DNA of 64,000 nt from Actibacterium atlanticum (lineage in GTDB: Bacteria > Pseudomonadota > Alphaproteobacteria > Rhodobacterales > Rhodobacteraceae), in NCBI RefSeq assembly GCF_000671395.1, contig NZ_AQQY01000001.1, forward strand, positions 62,001-126,000, given 5' to 3'. The first letter of the stretch is position 1; each line of letters starts with the position of its first letter. The notes below the pieces were generated by a model. The model ran no database searches and was not told the origin of the DNA. It saw only the letters and a program-made list of their open reading frames with translations. Below, piece by piece: positions 16,947 to 27,063 of this stretch. Position numbers and translations under genes: made by a program.

Positions 16947-17174
16947 ATGACTGGGGGGCGTAACGCCAATCAATCGCAAAACGCGCAAAAAGGGCGCGTG
17001 GCTGCTGTGGTAATCGCAGTGGGCGGATTGATTGCCATCGTGGCCCCTTGGCTGACCGATATCCTTGGACTGTCGATGCGATTTGAGATGCTGTTCTACA
17101 TGCTCTCGCTCGCAGCGTTTTTCTGGGCGATGGTCGTGTTGTGGCAAATCCGGCGCGCGGGTCGCGAGAATTGA
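16947..17174 (+). CDS. Small two-helix membrane protein, DUF5337-like
   Basis: A 75-residue inner-membrane protein: a polar N-terminus of about 18 residues, helix one ([19 protein letters not shown]), a short loop with LGLSMRFEM, helix two ([20 protein letters not shown]) and a basic tail. The pattern fits the DUF5337 family, which I know from Rhodobacteraceae next to nuo genes. It could be an accessory or assembly subunit of the membrane arm, but no function is established. Ribosome site AAAGGG lies at 16936-16941. Confidence 0.75.
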   Translation: MTGGRNANQSQNAQKGRVAAVVIAVGGLIAIVAPWLTDILGLSMRFEMLFYMLSLAAFFWAMVVLWQIRRAGREN

Positions 17175-17184
17175 GGGGCAAGAC

Positions 17185-18483
17185 ATGCTGAAAGACGAAG
17201 ATCGCATCTTTACCAATATCTACGGCATGGATGACCGTTCGCTGGCTGGCGCGCGCAAGCGTGGCCAATGGGATGGCACGGCGGACATCATCGAAAAGGG
17301 TCGCGACTGGATCATCGACGAGATGAAAGCTTCGGGCCTGCGCGGACGTGGGGGTGCGGGTTTCCCGACCGGGTTGAAATGGTCTTTCATGCCCAAGGAA
17401 TCCGATGGGCGTCCGCATTATCTGGTGATCAATGCTGACGAATCCGAACCGGCAACCTGCAAAGACCGCGAGATCATGCGCCATGATCCCCACACCCTGA
17501 TCGAGGGCGCGCTGATTGCCAGCTTCGCCATGGGCGCGCATGCCTCGTATATTTATATCCGGGGCGAGTTCATCCGCGAACGCGAAGCGCTTCAGGCGGC
17601 GATTGACGAAGCTTACGACGCCGGTCTGCTGGGCAAGAACGCTGCGGGCACGGGCTGGGATTTCGACCTCTACCTGCACCACGGGGCAGGGGCGTATATC
17701 TGCGGCGAGGAAACCGCGCTGCTGGAAAGCCTTGAAGGCCGCAAGGGCATGCCGCGCATGAAGCCGCCGTTCCCGGCGGGGGCTGGTCTGTATGGCTGCC
17801 CGACCACGGTGAACAATGTTGAATCCATCGCCGTTGTGCCCACCATCCTGCGCCGTGGCGGCGCGTGGTTTGCCGGTTTTGGCCGCCCCAACAATCAGGG
17901 CACCAAGCTGTTTGCCATGACCGGTCATGTGAACACGCCCTGCGTCATCGAAGAAGAAATGTCGATGTCGATGCGCGAGATGATCGAAAAGCACGGCGGC
18001 GGCATTCGCGGCGGCTGGGATAACCTGAAAGCGATCATCCCCGGTGGCGCCTCTTGCCCGGTTCTGCCCAAGGACATGTGCGATGAGGCGATCATGGATT
18101 TCGACTGGATGCGCGAGAATAAATCCTCGCTGGGCACCGGTTGCATGATCGTGATGGACCAGAACACCGATGTCATCAAAGCCGTCTGGCGGTTGGCCAA
18201 GTTCTTTAAGCACGAAAGCTGTGGCCAGTGCACCCCGTGCCGCGAAGGCACCGGCTGGATGATGCGGGTGATGGAGCGTCTGGTAACCGGCGAGGCTGAG
18301 GTCGAGGAAATCGACATGCTGCTAAGCGTGACCAAGCAGGTCGAAGGCCATACCATCTGCGCGCTGGGCGACGCCGCGGCATGGCCGATTCAGGGCCTGA
18401 TCCGTCATTTCCGTGACGAGATCGAAGACCGCATCAAATACACCAAATCCGGCCGTATCTCGGCGGCTGTGGCGGCGGAGTAA
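17185..18483 (+). CDS. nuoF: NADH-quinone oxidoreductase subunit F
   Basis: Binds NADH and FMN and carries 4Fe-4S cluster N3, the electron entry of complex I. The 432-residue protein shows the NADH/FMN-binding [16 protein letters not shown], the FMN stretch [14 protein letters not shown], the glycine-rich [13 protein letters not shown], and the cluster ligands [11 protein letters not shown] with the distal Cys in [13 protein letters not shown]. The start at 17185 ([14 protein letters not shown]) follows GAGGGG at 17173-17178. Together with NuoE and NuoG it forms the NADH dehydrogenase module. Confidence 0.97.
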   Translation: MLKDEDRIFTNIYGMDDRSLAGARKRGQWDGTADIIEKGRDWIIDEMKASGLRGRGGAGFPTGLKWSFMPKESDGRPHYLVINADESEPATCKDREIMRHDPHTLIEGALIASFAMGAHASYIYIRGEFIREREALQAAIDEAYDAGLLGKNAAGTGWDFDLYLHHGAGAYICGEETALLESLEGRKGMPRMKPPFPAGAGLYGCPTTVNNVESIAVVPTILRRGGAWFAGFGRPNNQGTKLFAMTGHVNTPCVIEEEMSMSMREMIEKHGGGIRGGWDNLKAIIPGGASCPVLPKDMCDEAIMDFDWMRENKSSLGTGCMIVMDQNTDVIKAVWRLAKFFKHESCGQCTPCREGTGWMMRVMERLVTGEAEVEEIDMLLSVTKQVEGHTICALGDAAAWPIQGLIRHFRDEIEDRIKYTKSGRISAAVAAE

Positions 18484-18492
18484 GGCACGACC

Positions 18493-18993
18493 ATGCACCC
18501 CAAGGGCCATCATCTTGCGGAACTGAATGTTGGGCGGCTTCTGGCTGACCCGGCTGATCCGCGCGTGGCCGATTTTATGGGGGCCATCGACCTGATCAAC
18601 GGGCTGGGCAAGAAGATGCCCGGCTTTGTCTGGATGATGGAAGGGTCGGGCGCGCCGGACACGGGCAACACCGAAAACTGCATTGGCGGCGACCCGCAAA
18701 TGGTCAGCAATCTGACTGTGTGGGAAGACGTGGTCAGCCTTGAGAAGTTCGTTTGGGACACGGTGCATCGCCAGTTCTATGAGCGCCGGGCCGAGTGGTT
18801 CGAGCTGATGGGTGAGATGCATTTCGTCATGTGGTGGGTGCCCGAGGGGCATCAGCCGACGCTGGGCGAAGCCTTGGAACGTCTTGAGCATCTGCGCGCC
18901 AAAGGCGACAGTGATCATGCTTTTGGCTGGTCTTATCTGAAAGACGCCACCCGATGGCGCACACGCGGCTGTGCGCAGGTGGCGGCAGAATGA
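18493..18993 (+). CDS. DUF3291-like protein in the nuo operon
   Basis: A 166-residue soluble protein. The layout AELNVGRLLADPADPRVADFM, GFVWMMEGSG and LTVWEDVVSLEKFVW...RRAEWFELM resembles DUF3291, a dimeric alpha/beta-barrel-like fold related to antibiotic-biosynthesis monooxygenase domains. The His, Trp and Glu residues typical of that family are present, but no reaction is established. It lies 9 nt after nuoF and is evidently co-transcribed. A link to respiration (for example quinone or reactive-oxygen chemistry) is speculation from position only. Confidence 0.75.
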   Translation: MHPKGHHLAELNVGRLLADPADPRVADFMGAIDLINGLGKKMPGFVWMMEGSGAPDTGNTENCIGGDPQMVSNLTVWEDVVSLEKFVWDTVHRQFYERRAEWFELMGEMHFVMWWVPEGHQPTLGEALERLEHLRAKGDSDHAFGWSYLKDATRWRTRGCAQVAAE

Positions 18994-19082
18994 TGATGCG
19001 TGTGGGGGCATATCAGGGATCGAAACCAGCGGGGAACCGCCGGGCGGGTGGGCTGTTATTGAATAGCAGCGATCGCGCTCCC

Positions 19083-19103
19083 ACTCCTTTCTTCGAAAGG
19101 AGT
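19083..19103 (+). promoter_or_regulatory. Hairpin burying the Shine-Dalgarno of the DUF5333-like gene
   Basis: ACTCCTTTC (19083-19091) and GAAAGGAGT (19095-19103) form a perfect 9-bp stem with a TTC loop. The 3' arm contains the ribosome site AAAGGAG (19096-19102) for the ATG at 19110. The stem should block initiation until melted or bypassed by ribosomes or a protein. Confidence 0.65.
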
Positions 19104-19109
19104 TCCCTG

Positions 19110-19523
19110 ATGAACACATTGAAAACACTGGCATTTGCCACAACCGTTACCGGGCTTTCCATGGGGCCTTCGCTGGCCTCGGCGAATGGGCTGCGCGACC
19201 ATCAGCAGATCAATGACGGGCTGCTGATCATCGCGATTGGCGACAAGATCCAAGACAACTGTCCCAGCATCGAGCCGCGCATGTTCAAAGCCTATAGCTT
19301 TGCCAAGACCCTTGAGCGTCTGGCCAAGAATGACGGGTACACCGACGATGAAATCCGGGCTTTTGTCAAAGACAAGGCCGAAAAAGCCCGCGTGAAAGGC
19401 TTGGCCGATACGTATCTGGCCCAGCGTGGCGTCCAGCAGGACGACCCGCTGAGCTATTGCACGGCCGGGCTGAACGAAATCGAAAAGAATAGCCAGATCG
19501 GCGTGTTGCTGAAGACAAAGTGA
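19110..19523 (+). CDS. Exported DUF5333-like protein in the nuo operon
   Basis: A 137-residue periplasmic protein with signal peptide (MNTLKTLAFATTVTGLSMG, cleavage near LASA|N). The mature part is helical with the family-like segments INDGLLIIAIGDKI, GYTDDEIRAFVKDK and QDDPLSYCTAGLNEI; two cysteines could pair. It resembles DUF5333, known to me from Rhodobacteraceae, of unknown function. The start is fixed by AAAGGAG at 19096-19102, which lies in a strong hairpin. It is 6 nt from nuoG, so its translation may affect NuoG output. Confidence 0.78.
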   Translation: MNTLKTLAFATTVTGLSMGPSLASANGLRDHQQINDGLLIIAIGDKIQDNCPSIEPRMFKAYSFAKTLERLAKNDGYTDDEIRAFVKDKAEKARVKGLADTYLAQRGVQQDDPLSYCTAGLNEIEKNSQIGVLLKTK

Positions 19524-19529
19524 GACCAC

Positions 19530-21539
19530 ATGGCGGACCTGAAAAAGATCGTAATTGACGGCACCGAGATCGAGGTAGATCCGGCGATGACCATCCTGCA
19601 GGCGTGCGAGCAAGCCGGGGTGGAAGTCCCTCGGTTCTGTTACCACGAACGTCTGTCGATTGCGGGCAACTGCCGGATGTGTCTGGTTGAGGTCGTGGGC
19701 GGCCCGCCCAAGCCCGCCGCCAGCTGTGCCATGCAGGTGCGCGATCTGCGCCCCGGCCCCGAAGGCCAGCCACCGGTGGTGAAAACCAACTCGCCCATGG
19801 TCAAGAAAGCCCGCGAAGGCGTGATGGAGTTTCTGCTGATCAACCACCCGCTGGATTGCCCGATCTGCGATCAGGGTGGCGAGTGCGATCTTCAGGATCA
19901 GGCCATGGCCTATGGCGTTGATTTCAGCCGTTTCCGCGAGGCCAAACGCGCCACCGAAGATCTGGATCTGGGGCCGCTTGTAGCCACCACCATGACCCGC
20001 TGCATCAGCTGCACCCGTTGTGTGCGCTTCACCACCGAAGTTGCCGGCATCCACCAGATGGGCCAGACCGGGCGCGGCGAAGATGCGGAAATCACCAGCT
20101 ATCTGAACCAGACGTTGGACAGCAACCTGCAGGGCAACATCATTGACCTGTGCCCGGTGGGCGCGCTGACCAGCAAGCCCTATGCATTCACCGCCCGCCC
20201 GTGGGAGCTGACCAAGACCGAAACCATCGACGTGATGGATGCGCTTGGCGCCAATATCCGTGTGGATACCAAGGGTCGCGAAGTGATGCGCATTCTGCCG
20301 CGCAACCATGATGGCGTGAACGAGGAATGGATTTCCGACAAGACCCGCTTTGTCTGGGATGGTCTGCGCCGTCAGCGACTGGATCGCCCTTACGTGCGCG
20401 TTGATGGCAAGCTCAAACCCGCCAGCTGGGACGAAGCGCTTGGCGCGGCGGCGGCGGCGATGAAGGGCAAGAAAATTGCCGGTCTGATCGGTGATCTGGC
20501 CCCGGTTGAGGCGGTTTATGCGTTGAAGCAATTGGTGACCGGCTTGGGGGGCACGGTGGAATGCCGCACCGATGGTGCGAAACTGCCCGAAGGCAACCGG
20601 TCGGCTTATGTGGGTAATGCCCATGTCGAAGACATCGACACCGCCAAAGAGATTTACCTGATCGGCACCGATCCGCGTGTTGAATCGGCTGTACTGGATG
20701 CGCGCATCCGCAAGGCCTGGCTGGCCGGGGCAAATGTGCATCTGATCGGCACCGCCGAAGGGCTGAGCTATGACGTGACCAACCATGGTCCGGGCCGGAT
20801 CGTGATCAACCGTCTGCTGGCCGAGGCCAAACCGACCGAAGGCGCGCTTGTCATTCTGGGGCAGGGCGCGATCAGCGAAGGTGATGGCAAGCAGGTGACG
20901 GGTCAGAGCATGGCGCTGGCACAAGCTCTGGGCGCCAAGTTCATGATGCTGCACACTGCCGCCGCCCGCGTGGGCGCGATGGATGTGGGCGCAACGACCA
21001 TGGGTGGCATTGACGCCGCTATGGAGGGGGCCGAGGTGGTGTTTAACCTTGGCGCAGATGAGGTCGACATTCAGGACGGCCCGTTTGTGATTTACCAGGG
21101 CAGCCATGGCGACCGCGGCGCACACCGTGCTGACGTGATCCTGCCGGCGGCGTCCTATGTCGAAGAGCAGGGCCTGTTCGTAAACACCGAAGGACGCCCG
21201 CAGCTGGCGCTGCGCGCCGCTTTCCCGCCGGGCGAAGCCAAGGAAAACTGGGCCATTCTGCGGGCTTTGTCGGCGCATGTGGGCGAGGTTCTGCCGTTTG
21301 ACAGCATCGCACAGTTGCGCAGTGCGCTGGTGGCCGAGGTGCCGCATCTGGCACAGATCGACGAGGTGCCCGACAATGGCTGGACGCCAGAACCTGCGGC
21401 CGAGCTGCAAAAGGGCAAGTTCCGCCCGGTTGTAACGGATTTCTATCTGACCAACCCTATCGCCCGCGCCTCGCAGGTGATGGCCGAGCTGAGCGCACAG
21501 GCCAAGGCCCGCGCTGAGACCCCGGTGGCAGCCGAGTAA
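19530..21539 (+). CDS. nuoG: NADH-quinone oxidoreductase subunit G
   Basis: Holds several Fe-S clusters of the NADH module. The 669-residue protein begins with a 2Fe-2S ferredoxin domain ([15 protein letters not shown]), then the N5 ligands with His in [19 protein letters not shown], and a 4Fe-4S motif [10 protein letters not shown] with the fourth Cys in LCPVGAL. A molybdopterin-oxidoreductase-like domain without active-site function follows ([13 protein letters not shown], and NTEGRPQ near the end). The length resembles mitochondrial and Rhodobacter forms, shorter than the roughly 900 residues of E. coli. The stop overlaps the next start (TAATG). Confidence 0.97.
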   Translation: MADLKKIVIDGTEIEVDPAMTILQACEQAGVEVPRFCYHERLSIAGNCRMCLVEVVGGPPKPAASCAMQVRDLRPGPEGQPPVVKTNSPMVKKAREGVMEFLLINHPLDCPICDQGGECDLQDQAMAYGVDFSRFREAKRATEDLDLGPLVATTMTRCISCTRCVRFTTEVAGIHQMGQTGRGEDAEITSYLNQTLDSNLQGNIIDLCPVGALTSKPYAFTARPWELTKTETIDVMDALGANIRVDTKGREVMRILPRNHDGVNEEWISDKTRFVWDGLRRQRLDRPYVRVDGKLKPASWDEALGAAAAAMKGKKIAGLIGDLAPVEAVYALKQLVTGLGGTVECRTDGAKLPEGNRSAYVGNAHVEDIDTAKEIYLIGTDPRVESAVLDARIRKAWLAGANVHLIGTAEGLSYDVTNHGPGRIVINRLLAEAKPTEGALVILGQGAISEGDGKQVTGQSMALAQALGAKFMMLHTAAARVGAMDVGATTMGGIDAAMEGAEVVFNLGADEVDIQDGPFVIYQGSHGDRGAHRADVILPAASYVEEQGLFVNTEGRPQLALRAAFPPGEAKENWAILRALSAHVGEVLPFDSIAQLRSALVAEVPHLAQIDEVPDNGWTPEPAAELQKGKFRPVVTDFYLTNPIARASQVMAELSAQAKARAETPVAAE

Positions 21540-21952
21540 TGAACAAACGCATCGCATATCACGTGGCAACAGGGCTGGTGCTGGGCACCGGGCTGTCGGC
21601 CTGTGTGAATGATGCGGGTGTGGATGTCGGGCAAGGCACGTTTGTGCCTGCTTATGACGGGGTGCAGACGCGCCGTCTGGATGACAAGCTGGTCAGCTTT
21701 GTTGTGCAGATGCAAGGCGCGCGCGGCCCGCAGGATGTCGAGGATTATGCCGAATGTGCCGCTGCGCAATATACGCTGATCCGTGGATATGGGTTTGCAC
21801 GTCATGTGCGGACACAAGTTGAAAACAATAATGACGTTTGGGTGGCGGATGCGGTCTATACGATCTCGCCCGCTTTGCCCGACGGGGTACAGAAACTGGA
21901 TGCCGAGGTGGTTGTTGCCAACTGCCGGCACCAAGGAATACCGACGGTTTGA
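21539..21952 (+). CDS. Small predicted lipoprotein in the nuo operon
   Basis: A 137-residue protein whose N-terminus ends a hydrophobic stretch with the lipobox-like LSAC (Cys22), so it is probably lipidated and periplasm-facing. The rest is a compact mixed alpha/beta domain with AECAAAQYTLIRGYGFARHV and a final Cys in VVANCRHQ. I do not recognise the family. The start overlaps the nuoG stop by 1 nt and nuoH follows after 15 nt, so it is a true member of the operon. A role in complex I biogenesis is inference from context. Confidence 0.7.
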   Translation: MNKRIAYHVATGLVLGTGLSACVNDAGVDVGQGTFVPAYDGVQTRRLDDKLVSFVVQMQGARGPQDVEDYAECAAAQYTLIRGYGFARHVRTQVENNNDVWVADAVYTISPALPDGVQKLDAEVVVANCRHQGIPTV

Positions 21953-21967
21953 AGGGACGGGGCTGGA

Positions 21968-23005
21968 ATGGCTGACTTTTTGAATACCGGCTTGGGGACG
22001 GTAGTGCTGATCGGGGCGCAGGGCCTTTTGATCATCGCCTTTGTGATGCTGTCTTTGCTGTTTTTGGTCTATGCGGACCGGAAAATCTGGGCCGCCGTGC
22101 AAATGCGCAAAGGCCCCAACATCGTGGGCGCCTTTGGCCTGCTGCAATCGGTGGCCGACGCGTTGAAATACGTGGTCAAAGAGGTCGTCGTGCCCGCAGG
22201 CGCCGACAAGCCGGTGTTCTTTCTGGCGCCGATCCTGTCCTTCGTGCTGGCGGTGCTGGCCTGGGCGGTGATCCCGTTCAATCCGGGTTGGGTGCTGGCT
22301 GATATCAACGTCGCGATCCTGTTCGTCTTTGCCGTGTCCTCGCTTGAGGTTTACGGGGTGATCATGGGCGGCTGGGCGTCGAACTCGAAATACCCATTCC
22401 TTGGCTCGCTGCGGTCCGCCGCGCAGATGATCTCCTATGAGGTGTCGATCGGCCTGATCATCATCGGGGTGATCCTGTCCACCGGTTCGCTGAGCTTTGG
22501 TGCAATCGTCGCGGCGCAGGATGGCTCTTATGGCCTGTTCTCGTGGTACTGGTTGCCGCATCTGCCGATGGTGGTGCTGTTCTTTGTTTCGGCGCTGGCC
22601 GAAACCAACCGCCCGCCGTTTGACCTGCCCGAGGCTGAATCGGAACTGGTTGCCGGTTTCATGGTGGAATACTCGTCCACCGCCTACCTGCTGTTCATGG
22701 CCGGGGAATATATCGCCATCTTCCTGATGTGTGCGCTGATGACCCTGCTGTTCTTTGGCGGTTGGCTGTCGCCCATCCCGGGCCTGCCTGATGGCGTGCT
22801 GTGGATGGTGGCGAAGATGTGGATCTTCTTCTTCTTCTTCGCGATGGTGAAGGCCATCGTACCGCGCTATCGCTATGATCAGCTGATGCGCCTGGGCTGG
22901 AAAGTGTTCCTGCCGATGTCGCTGGGTTGGGTCGTATTGGTGGCCTTCTTCGCAAAATTCGAACTCTTCGGCGGTGCCTATGCCCGCTGGATGATTGGGG
23001 GATAA
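21968..23005 (+). CDS. nuoH: NADH-quinone oxidoreductase subunit H
   Basis: Membrane subunit that connects the quinone chamber to the proton pumps. The 345-residue protein has about eight or nine transmembrane helices and the conserved cytoplasmic loops: [38 protein letters not shown] (the E-rich loop lining the quinone path) and [15 protein letters not shown]. Start ATG at 21968 with GGGACGGGG before it. No unusual feature seen. Confidence 0.97.
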   Translation: MADFLNTGLGTVVLIGAQGLLIIAFVMLSLLFLVYADRKIWAAVQMRKGPNIVGAFGLLQSVADALKYVVKEVVVPAGADKPVFFLAPILSFVLAVLAWAVIPFNPGWVLADINVAILFVFAVSSLEVYGVIMGGWASNSKYPFLGSLRSAAQMISYEVSIGLIIIGVILSTGSLSFGAIVAAQDGSYGLFSWYWLPHLPMVVLFFVSALAETNRPPFDLPEAESELVAGFMVEYSSTAYLLFMAGEYIAIFLMCALMTLLFFGGWLSPIPGLPDGVLWMVAKMWIFFFFFAMVKAIVPRYRYDQLMRLGWKVFLPMSLGWVVLVAFFAKFELFGGAYARWMIGG

Positions 23006-23008
23006 GCC

Positions 23009-23503
23009 ATGGGTGCGATTGATCTGAACCGGGCGGTAAAATACTTCCTGCTGGCGGATTTCATCAAAGGCTTTGCGCTGGGCATGAAATACTTCGTGCA
23101 ACCGGCGGCGACGCTGAACTACCCGCATGAAAAGGGGCCGCTGTCGCCCCGCTTTCGCGGTGAACATGCTTTGCGCCGGTATCCCAACGGCGAGGAACGC
23201 TGCATCGCCTGTAAGCTGTGCGAGGCCGTCTGCCCCGCCCAGGCGATCACCATCGACGCCGAACCGCGTGAGGACGGCAGCCGCCGCACCACACGCTATG
23301 ACATCGACATGACCAAATGCATCTATTGCGGTTTCTGCCAAGAAGCCTGCCCGGTGGATGCAATTGTTGAAGGCCCGAACTTTGAGTTCTCGACCGAGAC
23401 CCGCGAAGAGCTGTTCTATGACAAGGAAAAGCTGCTGGACAACGGCGCGCGCTGGGAGGCCGAGATTGCCCGCAACCTTGAACTGGATGCGCCCTACAGA
23501 TGA
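23009..23503 (+). CDS. nuoI: NADH-quinone oxidoreductase subunit I
   Basis: A 164-residue ferredoxin-like subunit with two 4Fe-4S clusters (N6a and N6b). The ligand motifs are [12 protein letters not shown] near residue 64 and [12 protein letters not shown] near residue 103, each followed by Pro as usual. The N-terminal amphipathic region ([17 protein letters not shown]) contacts the membrane arm. It begins 3 nt after nuoH and its stop overlaps the next start (ATGA). Confidence 0.97.
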   Translation: MGAIDLNRAVKYFLLADFIKGFALGMKYFVQPAATLNYPHEKGPLSPRFRGEHALRRYPNGEERCIACKLCEAVCPAQAITIDAEPREDGSRRTTRYDIDMTKCIYCGFCQEACPVDAIVEGPNFEFSTETREELFYDKEKLLDNGARWEAEIARNLELDAPYR

Positions 23504-23907
23504 GTGATTTCAGCAAACTCTTTGAGCAGATGATGGAGCAGAGCCACAAGATGGCCAAGGCTTTCAACCCCGCGTTGGAAAGCTTTCAGGTGACCGGCTT
23601 CGACAAGCTCATGCCGACCATGCCCAAGAACTTCATGGACATGATGTGGGGCAACGCCTTCAACAAGGATGGTCTGGATTCCAAAACCCGCCTGCTGGTC
23701 GTACTGGCCGGGCTGACGGTGCTGGGTGCGCAGGCCGAGCCGCAGTTTAAATTGACCGTGCGCCACGCGCTTGAAGCAGGTGCAACGGAACAAGAGATCG
23801 CCGAAGTGATCTATCAGATGGCTATGCTGGGGGGCATCCCCGCGATGAACCACGCCCTGATGCTGGCCAAGGAAGTGTTCCGGGAACAGGAGGAGGACAA
23901 CTCATGA
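23500..23907 (+). CDS. Carboxymuconolactone decarboxylase-like (AhpD-fold) protein
   Basis: A 135-residue helical protein of the CMD/AhpD-like superfamily. The core pattern is [46 protein letters not shown] and [13 protein letters not shown]. It lacks the Cys-x2-Cys that peroxidase-type AhpD uses, so it is unlikely to be a peroxide reductant; it keeps the His of the decarboxylase-type site (RHAL). It overlaps nuoI (ATGA) and nuoJ (ATGA), the tightest coupling of any accessory gene here. Function in the operon unknown. Confidence 0.8.
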   Translation: MSDFSKLFEQMMEQSHKMAKAFNPALESFQVTGFDKLMPTMPKNFMDMMWGNAFNKDGLDSKTRLLVVLAGLTVLGAQAEPQFKLTVRHALEAGATEQEIAEVIYQMAMLGGIPAMNHALMLAKEVFREQEEDNS

Positions 23908-24518
23908 CCCCGATGGAGCTGACCTTTTATTTCTTCTCGACCATCGCGGTGATTGCCGCGCTGATGGTCGTGGTGTCGAAAAACCCGGTGCATTCGGTCC
24001 TGTGGCTGATCCTGTCGTTCCTGTCGGTGGCCGGGCTGTTCGTGCTGCTGCAGGCCGAATTTGTCGCGATGTTGCTGATCATCGTCTACGTGGGGGCGGT
24101 CGCGGTGCTGTTCCTGTTTGTGGTGATGATGCTGGATGTCGACTTTGCCGAGCTGAAAGGCGAGATGGCGCTGTATATGCCCATTGCGTTGCTGATCGGC
24201 GTGGTGATTTTGGTCGAACTGGGCATCGCCTTTGGCACATGGTCGATCACCGAGGCCGCCATGGCGCAACGTGCGGCCGTGACACCCGATGTGACCGAGG
24301 TGCAAAACACCGCCGCTTTGGGCGCGCTGATCTATGACGACTACATCTATCTGTTCCAGGCGGCGGGTCTGATCCTGCTGGTGGCAATGATCGGTGCCAT
24401 CGTCCTGACCCTGCGCCATCGCAAAGATATCAAACGTCAGGACATTCTGGCGCAGATCTACCGCGATCCGGCCAAGGCGATGGAACTGAAAGACGTGAAA
24501 CCGGGGCAGGGGCTCTGA
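23904..24518 (+). CDS. nuoJ: NADH-quinone oxidoreductase subunit J
   Basis: A 204-residue membrane subunit (ND6 type) with five transmembrane helices. The third helix includes the flexible [22 protein letters not shown] segment, which carries the pi-bulge linking quinone chemistry to pumping. The C-terminal tail after helix five is polar. Start overlaps the preceding gene. It is followed by a GC-rich hairpin and a 70-nt gap before nuoK. Confidence 0.96.
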   Translation: MTPMELTFYFFSTIAVIAALMVVVSKNPVHSVLWLILSFLSVAGLFVLLQAEFVAMLLIIVYVGAVAVLFLFVVMMLDVDFAELKGEMALYMPIALLIGVVILVELGIAFGTWSITEAAMAQRAAVTPDVTEVQNTAALGALIYDDYIYLFQAAGLILLVAMIGAIVLTLRHRKDIKRQDILAQIYRDPAKAMELKDVKPGQGL

Positions 24519-24523
24519 TCGCA

Positions 24524-24542
24524 CCGCCCCGTGCGGGGGCGG
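24524..24542 (+). other. GC hairpin between nuoJ and nuoK
   Basis: CCGCCCC (24524-24530) pairs with GGGGCGG (24536-24542), loop of 5 nt, no T-run. It lies in a 70-nt gap inside the operon and is a candidate mRNA-stability or processing element. Confidence 0.45.
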
Positions 24543-24588
24543 CGCTAGGAAATTGGAAGCGGGCAGATAACAGGCCCGGAGGGACAAA

Positions 24589-24894
24589 ATGATCGGACTT
24601 GAACATTACCTGGCTGTTGGCGCGGCACTGTTCGTGATCGGCGTGTTCGGGATTTTCCTGAACCGCAAGAATGTGATCGTCATCCTGATGTCGATTGAAT
24701 TGATGCTGCTGGCGGTGAACGTGAACTTTGTCGCCTTCTCTTACTATCTGGGCGATCTGGTGGGGCAGGTGTTTACCCTGTTCGTGCTGACGGTGGCCGC
24801 GGCCGAGGCCGCGATCGGGCTGGCCATTTTGGTCTGCTTCTTCCGGACCCGCGGCACGATTGCCGTGGAAGATGTCAACGTGATGAAGGGATAA
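24589..24894 (+). CDS. nuoK: NADH-quinone oxidoreductase subunit K
   Basis: A 101-residue antiporter-like small subunit (ND4L type) with three transmembrane helices. The pumping glutamates lie in helix two ([14 protein letters not shown]) and helix three ([15 protein letters not shown]). Length is exactly typical. GGAGGG at 24578-24583 gives a strong ribosome site. It ends 6 nt before nuoL. Confidence 0.97.
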   Translation: MIGLEHYLAVGAALFVIGVFGIFLNRKNVIVILMSIELMLLAVNVNFVAFSYYLGDLVGQVFTLFVLTVAAAEAAIGLAILVCFFRTRGTIAVEDVNVMKG

Positions 24895-24900
24895 GCGGCT

Positions 24901-27063
24901 ATGGTTTCGGTCATTCTTTTCGCGCCGCTGATCGGCGCACTTATTGGTGGCTTCGGCTGGCGCATCATCGGCGAAAAAGGCGCGATGTATGTCACCACGG
25001 GCCTTCTGTTTCTGGCGGCTTTCTTCAGCTGGGTGGTGTTTGTCGGCTTTGACGGCGAGACCCAGCAGATCCAGCTGTTGCGCTGGATTGAAAGCGGCAG
25101 CCTCAGCACCGACTGGTCGATCCGTCTGGACAGGCTGACCGCGATCATGCTGATCGTTGTCACCACCGTGTCGGCGCTGGTGCACCTCTACAGCTTTGGC
25201 TACATGGACCACGACCCGCAATGGGGCGAGGGCGAGACCTATAAGCCGCGCTTCTTTGCCTATCTGTCGTTCTTTACCTTCGCCATGCTGATGCTGGTGA
25301 CCTCGGACAATCTGGTGCAGATGTTCTTTGGCTGGGAAGGCGTGGGCGTGGCTTCGTATCTGCTGATTGGGTTTTACTGGAAGAAACCTTCAGCGGGCGC
25401 GGCGGCGATGAAAGCCTTCATCGTGAACCGTGTGGGTGACTTTGGCTTTGCGCTGGGCATCTTTGCGCTGTTCTTCCTGACCGACAGCATCGACATGGAT
25501 GTGATCTTTGCTGCAGCGCCCGCGCTGGCGGAAACGCAGCTGCACTTCCTGTGGACGGACTGGAACGCGGCCAATCTGGTGGCTTTCCTGCTGTTCATCG
25601 GTGCAATGGGGAAATCGGCGCAGCTGCTGCTGCACACGTGGCTGCCCGACGCGATGGAAGGTCCGACCCCGGTGTCGGCGCTGATCCACGCTGCGACCAT
25701 GGTGACCGCGGGTGTATTCCTGGTTTGCCGGATGTCGCCTCTGTTTGAATACGCACCCGAGGCCAAGGCGTTTATCGTCTATATCGGCGCCACCACCGCG
25801 TTCTTTGCGGCAACCGTGGGATTGGTGCAAAACGACATCAAGCGCGTGATCGCCTATTCGACCTGTAGCCAGCTGGGCTATATGTTCGTGGCCGCAGGTG
25901 TTGGCGTCTACTCAGTCGCGATGTTCCACCTGCTGACGCACGCGTTCTTTAAGGCGATGTTGTTCCTGGGGGCCGGTTCGGTGATCCATGCAATGCATCA
26001 TGAACAGGACATGCGGAATTACGGCGGGCTGCGCAAAAAGATCCCCTATACGTTCTGGGCGATGATGATCGGTACGCTGGCCATCACCGGGGTCGGCATC
26101 CCGCTGACCCATATCGGCTTTGCCGGCTTCCTGTCCAAAGATGCGATTATCGAAAGCGCCTTTGCCGGTGGCATTGGCTATGCTTTCTGGATGCTGGTGA
26201 TCGCGGCCTGCTTTACCAGCTTCTACAGCTGGCGTCTGATGTTCCTGACCTTCTATGGCAAGCCGCGCGGCGACAAGCACACGCATGAGCACGCGCATGA
26301 AAGCCCGAAGGTCATGCTGGTGCCACTTGGTGTGCTGGCGATTGGGGCGGTGTTCTCGGGGATGGTGTTCTTTAAACCGTTCTTTGGTGACCATGCCGAT
26401 GTGAACAAGTTCTTCGGTATTCCGGGCCATCACGAAGAGCACGGCGAGGACAAAGATCACGCCGCGCTTGATACGGCACCTGTGGCGGTGATCGGCGATG
26501 ACCTGCATCAGGTGATCCGCGTTGCGGGGGGCGAGGCCCATGCCGCTACGGATGATCACGGGGACGCGCATGGCGCGGCCGACGATCATGCGGTGCAAAC
26601 CGGGGCGGCTCCGCAGGGTGCCATTTTCATGCACCCCGACAATCACGTGATGGATGACGCGCACCATGCGCCCAAATGGGTCAAGGTCTCGCCGTTCTTT
26701 GCGATGCTGATCGGGTTGGGCATGGCCTATTGGTTCTATATCGTGAACCCGAAACTGCCCCGCAAACTGGCCGAGAACCAACCGGTCCTGTACCAGTTCC
26801 TGCTGAACAAATGGTACTTTGACGAAATCTATGACGCGGTGTTTGTACGCCCCTCCAAGGCGCTTGGCCGTTTCCTTTGGACGCGCGGCGACGGTGCTGT
26901 CATCGACGGTGGGATCAATGGTTTGGCCATGGGGATCATCCCGTTCTTCACGCGCCTGGCTGGCCGGGCACAATCTGGATACCTGTTCCATTACGCCTTT
27001 GCGATGGTGATCGGCATGGTCGTGCTGATTACCTGGATGGCGATGGGCGGAGGGGCTGAATAA
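24901..27063 (+). CDS. nuoL: NADH-quinone oxidoreductase subunit L with His-rich insert
   Basis: The distal antiporter-like pump (ND5 type). Core motifs include [19 protein letters not shown] with the conserved Glu, [35 protein letters not shown] with the key Lys, and [19 protein letters not shown]. The 720-residue length exceeds the roughly 613 of E. coli because a hydrophilic loop rich in His, Asp and Glu (about residues 455-590) is inserted before the last helices. The C-terminus retains the lateral helix and a final anchoring helix ([19 protein letters not shown]). The nuoM start follows the stop directly. Confidence 0.97.
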   Translation: MVSVILFAPLIGALIGGFGWRIIGEKGAMYVTTGLLFLAAFFSWVVFVGFDGETQQIQLLRWIESGSLSTDWSIRLDRLTAIMLIVVTTVSALVHLYSFGYMDHDPQWGEGETYKPRFFAYLSFFTFAMLMLVTSDNLVQMFFGWEGVGVASYLLIGFYWKKPSAGAAAMKAFIVNRVGDFGFALGIFALFFLTDSIDMDVIFAAAPALAETQLHFLWTDWNAANLVAFLLFIGAMGKSAQLLLHTWLPDAMEGPTPVSALIHAATMVTAGVFLVCRMSPLFEYAPEAKAFIVYIGATTAFFAATVGLVQNDIKRVIAYSTCSQLGYMFVAAGVGVYSVAMFHLLTHAFFKAMLFLGAGSVIHAMHHEQDMRNYGGLRKKIPYTFWAMMIGTLAITGVGIPLTHIGFAGFLSKDAIIESAFAGGIGYAFWMLVIAACFTSFYSWRLMFLTFYGKPRGDKHTHEHAHESPKVMLVPLGVLAIGAVFSGMVFFKPFFGDHADVNKFFGIPGHHEEHGEDKDHAALDTAPVAVIGDDLHQVIRVAGGEAHAATDDHGDAHGAADDHAVQTGAAPQGAIFMHPDNHVMDDAHHAPKWVKVSPFFAMLIGLGMAYWFYIVNPKLPRKLAENQPVLYQFLLNKWYFDEIYDAVFVRPSKALGRFLWTRGDGAVIDGGINGLAMGIIPFFTRLAGRAQSGYLFHYAFAMVIGMVVLITWMAMGGGAE

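Noticed and set aside
16531-18213. 560-codon minus-strand open frame opposite nuoF
   Set aside because: Shadow of nuoF; no ribosome site or domain.
19056-21569. Long open frame of over 800 codons on the minus strand opposite nuoG
   Set aside because: It is a mirror of GC-rich codon bias in nuoG; the product has no domain, and the same effect appears opposite most long genes here.
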